DNA of 64,000 nucleotides from Camelus bactrianus (taxonomy: Eukaryota > Chordata > Mammalia > Artiodactyla > Camelidae), in the NCBI RefSeq assembly GCF_048773025.1, contig NC_133558.1, forward strand, positions 39,714,501 through 39,778,500, written 5' to 3'. The translations under genes and the position numbers were made by a program. This document shows, one piece after another, positions 62,930 through 64,000 of this stretch. The notes under the pieces were generated by a model, which was given only the letters and a program-made list of their open reading frames with translations, did no database searches and was not told where the DNA came from. Positions within the stretch are counted from its first letter, which is position 1; each line of letters opens with the position of its first letter.

Positions 62930-63480
62930 GTGGGGCCCAGGAGGGACAGGGACAGATGAAGCGCAGGGGGGCAATGAAGGGGAGACCCCACCTCAGGGAT
63001 GGGTCCCCACAGAGGGTCCAGGAGGGAGAGGGACATGGTTCAGGGGGTAATGAAATGGAACCCCTGCCTCAGGGATGGGACCCCACAGAGGGTCCAGTTG
63101 GGTCAGGGACAGACAGAGTGCAGGGGTTTAATGAAAGGGAGACCCCAACTCAGGGATGGGATGCCGCAGCCGCTCCAGGTGGGAGAGGGACAGACAGAAT
63201 GCAGGAGACTAATGAAGGGAAGACCCCTCCTCATGGGTGTGATACCACAGAGGGTCCAGGAAGACAGTGACAGTCAGAGTGCAGGGGGGCAATGAAGGGA
63301 GATCCCACCTCATGGATGAGACCCCACAGAGGGTCCAGGTGGGAAAAGGACAGTGTGCAGTGGGGCAATTAACAGGAGACCCTCACCTCATGGATCGGAC
63401 CCCACAGAGAACCAGGTTTGACAGGGACAGAAAGAGTGCAGGGGGGCAATGAAGGGGAGACCCCACCTCAGGGATGGGAC
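62930..63480. repeat. Minisatellite, 77-81-bp unit, ~7 copies
   Basis: Each unit reads roughly gacagacagagtgcagggg, ggcaatgaaggggagaccc, cacctcagggatgggaccc, cacagagggtccaggtggg. The ccacagagggtccag motif or its variants occur at 63,006, 63,083, 63,164, 63,245, 63,324 and 63,402, giving spacings of 77, 81, 81, 79 and 78 bp. Units are imperfect; the fourth (63,164) has ccgcagccgctccag instead. The array stops at about 63,480, before agaacaaggcttcagc. Confidence 0.9.
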
Positions 63481-63504
63481 AGAACAAGGCTTCAGCAACA
63501 AGGA

Positions 63505-64000
63505 AACAGACAACCCAGTTAAAAATGACTAAAAGCCCTGGACAGACCTCTCACCTAAGAAGACTCACAGATGCAGAGAAGGAAGCACAAGTTTCCTCCA
63601 CATCCTACGTCGTTGGACACTGTAAGTGAAAACGAGTAAGACCACCACACAGCTGTTAGAACGGTGGACATCCAGAAGCAACACCGAAACCCGGCACCTC
63701 CCAGCGCTGGTGAGGGTGTGGGGCAGCAGGAGGCCTCCTCCGCTGCGGGTGGGTGCAAAACGGAAAAGCCCGTCTGCAGGAGAGCTCGGCAGTTTCTCCA
63801 AAATCTAAACCTAATCTTGCCATACAACCCAGCAACTACATTCCTAGACACTCACCTGTTCAAATGGGCTGAAAACTCATGTCCACCCCAAATCTGTGCA
63901 GCGATGTTTATGGTTTATAAATGTCTACAGATGCTTTATTCATAGCTTAATTCAAACGTGGATGTGCACAGGATGTCCCTCAGTAGGTGAGTGGATGCAT
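63505..64000 (+). mobile_element. LINE-1 ORF2 3' region, sense, running off the window
   Basis: The order of parts follows the L1 ORF2 C-terminal coding region: ggacagacctctcacctaag (compare the family's gaacagacatttctccaaag), ctgttagaacggtggacatc, gcgctggtgagggtgtgggg, gggtgggtgcaaaacgg, ttgccatacaacccagcaac, attcctagacactcacc and gatgtccctcagtaggtgag. It is strongly diverged with many changes, so ORF2 is long dead. It starts after the minisatellite without a visible target-site duplication and continues beyond 64,000. Confidence 0.85.

Noticed and set aside
61934-62974. 346-residue minus-strand open frame
   Set aside because: It lies in GC-rich DNA and overlaps a 266-residue plus-strand frame. 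Its upstream end enters the 79-bp minisatellite, its composition is low-complexity and no family is recognised. Probably chance; similarity search with any conserved orthologue would revive it.

Overview
No protein-coding gene can be supported in this window. It is nuclear DNA of a placental mammal. The right-hand part contains an antisense MIR SINE, two LINE-1 3' ends of the eutherian type, a probable solo LTR and a CpG island. One L1 3'UTR resembles those I associate with Laurasiatheria (artiodactyls, perissodactyls, carnivores), but I saw no order-specific SINE, so the species stays open.

Positions 1-55,076 are one continuous tandem-repeat domain built from a C-rich, G-poor monomer of about 19 bp (ccccaagcccacatcatct and variants of 18-20 bp). 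It is organised at several scales: (i) the monomer; (ii) local duplications of about 146 bp, 480 bp and 1.4 kb; (iii) a higher-order repeat (HOR) of 6.5-6.7 kb in two forms, A (6,699/6,700 bp) and B (6,531 bp), running A-A-B-A-B-A(partial) from 3,441 to 43,190; (iv) a 13,231-bp B+A pair present twice; (v) a 3.44-kb block at the window's left edge that recurs almost unchanged 51,001-51,002 bp later, at 51,002-54,442. Copies at levels iii-v differ by only a few bases per several kb where I compared them, so the expansion is recent or homogenised. The stretches 43,191-51,001 and 54,443-55,076 are older, mosaic monomers outside the regular HOR. The many open frames in the array follow from the repeat: 19 is not a multiple of 3 and the monomer has no stop in any frame, so all three forward frames give the same 19-residue cycle.

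At about 55,077 the satellite stops sharply. The remaining 9 kb is ordinary intergenic or gene-edge DNA: about 1.4 kb of unassigned sequence, a MIR, an AT-rich block, and a CpG island (about 58,780-60,450). The island contains a good splice donor and a set of GC-rich units of about 180 bp, with two units inverted between direct ones. Beyond it lie an L1 3'UTR (minus), a 36-bp minisatellite, a probable LTR (minus), 1 kb of unassigned GC-rich DNA, a 79-bp minisatellite, and an L1 ORF2/3'UTR fragment (plus) running off the end.

The most notable object is the multi-tier satellite with its A/B module swap, in-register junctions, 51-kb recurrence and an internal CpG that decays in place. I did not recognise it as a named satellite. 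All identity statements come from reading matching anchors by eye, not from a full alignment.
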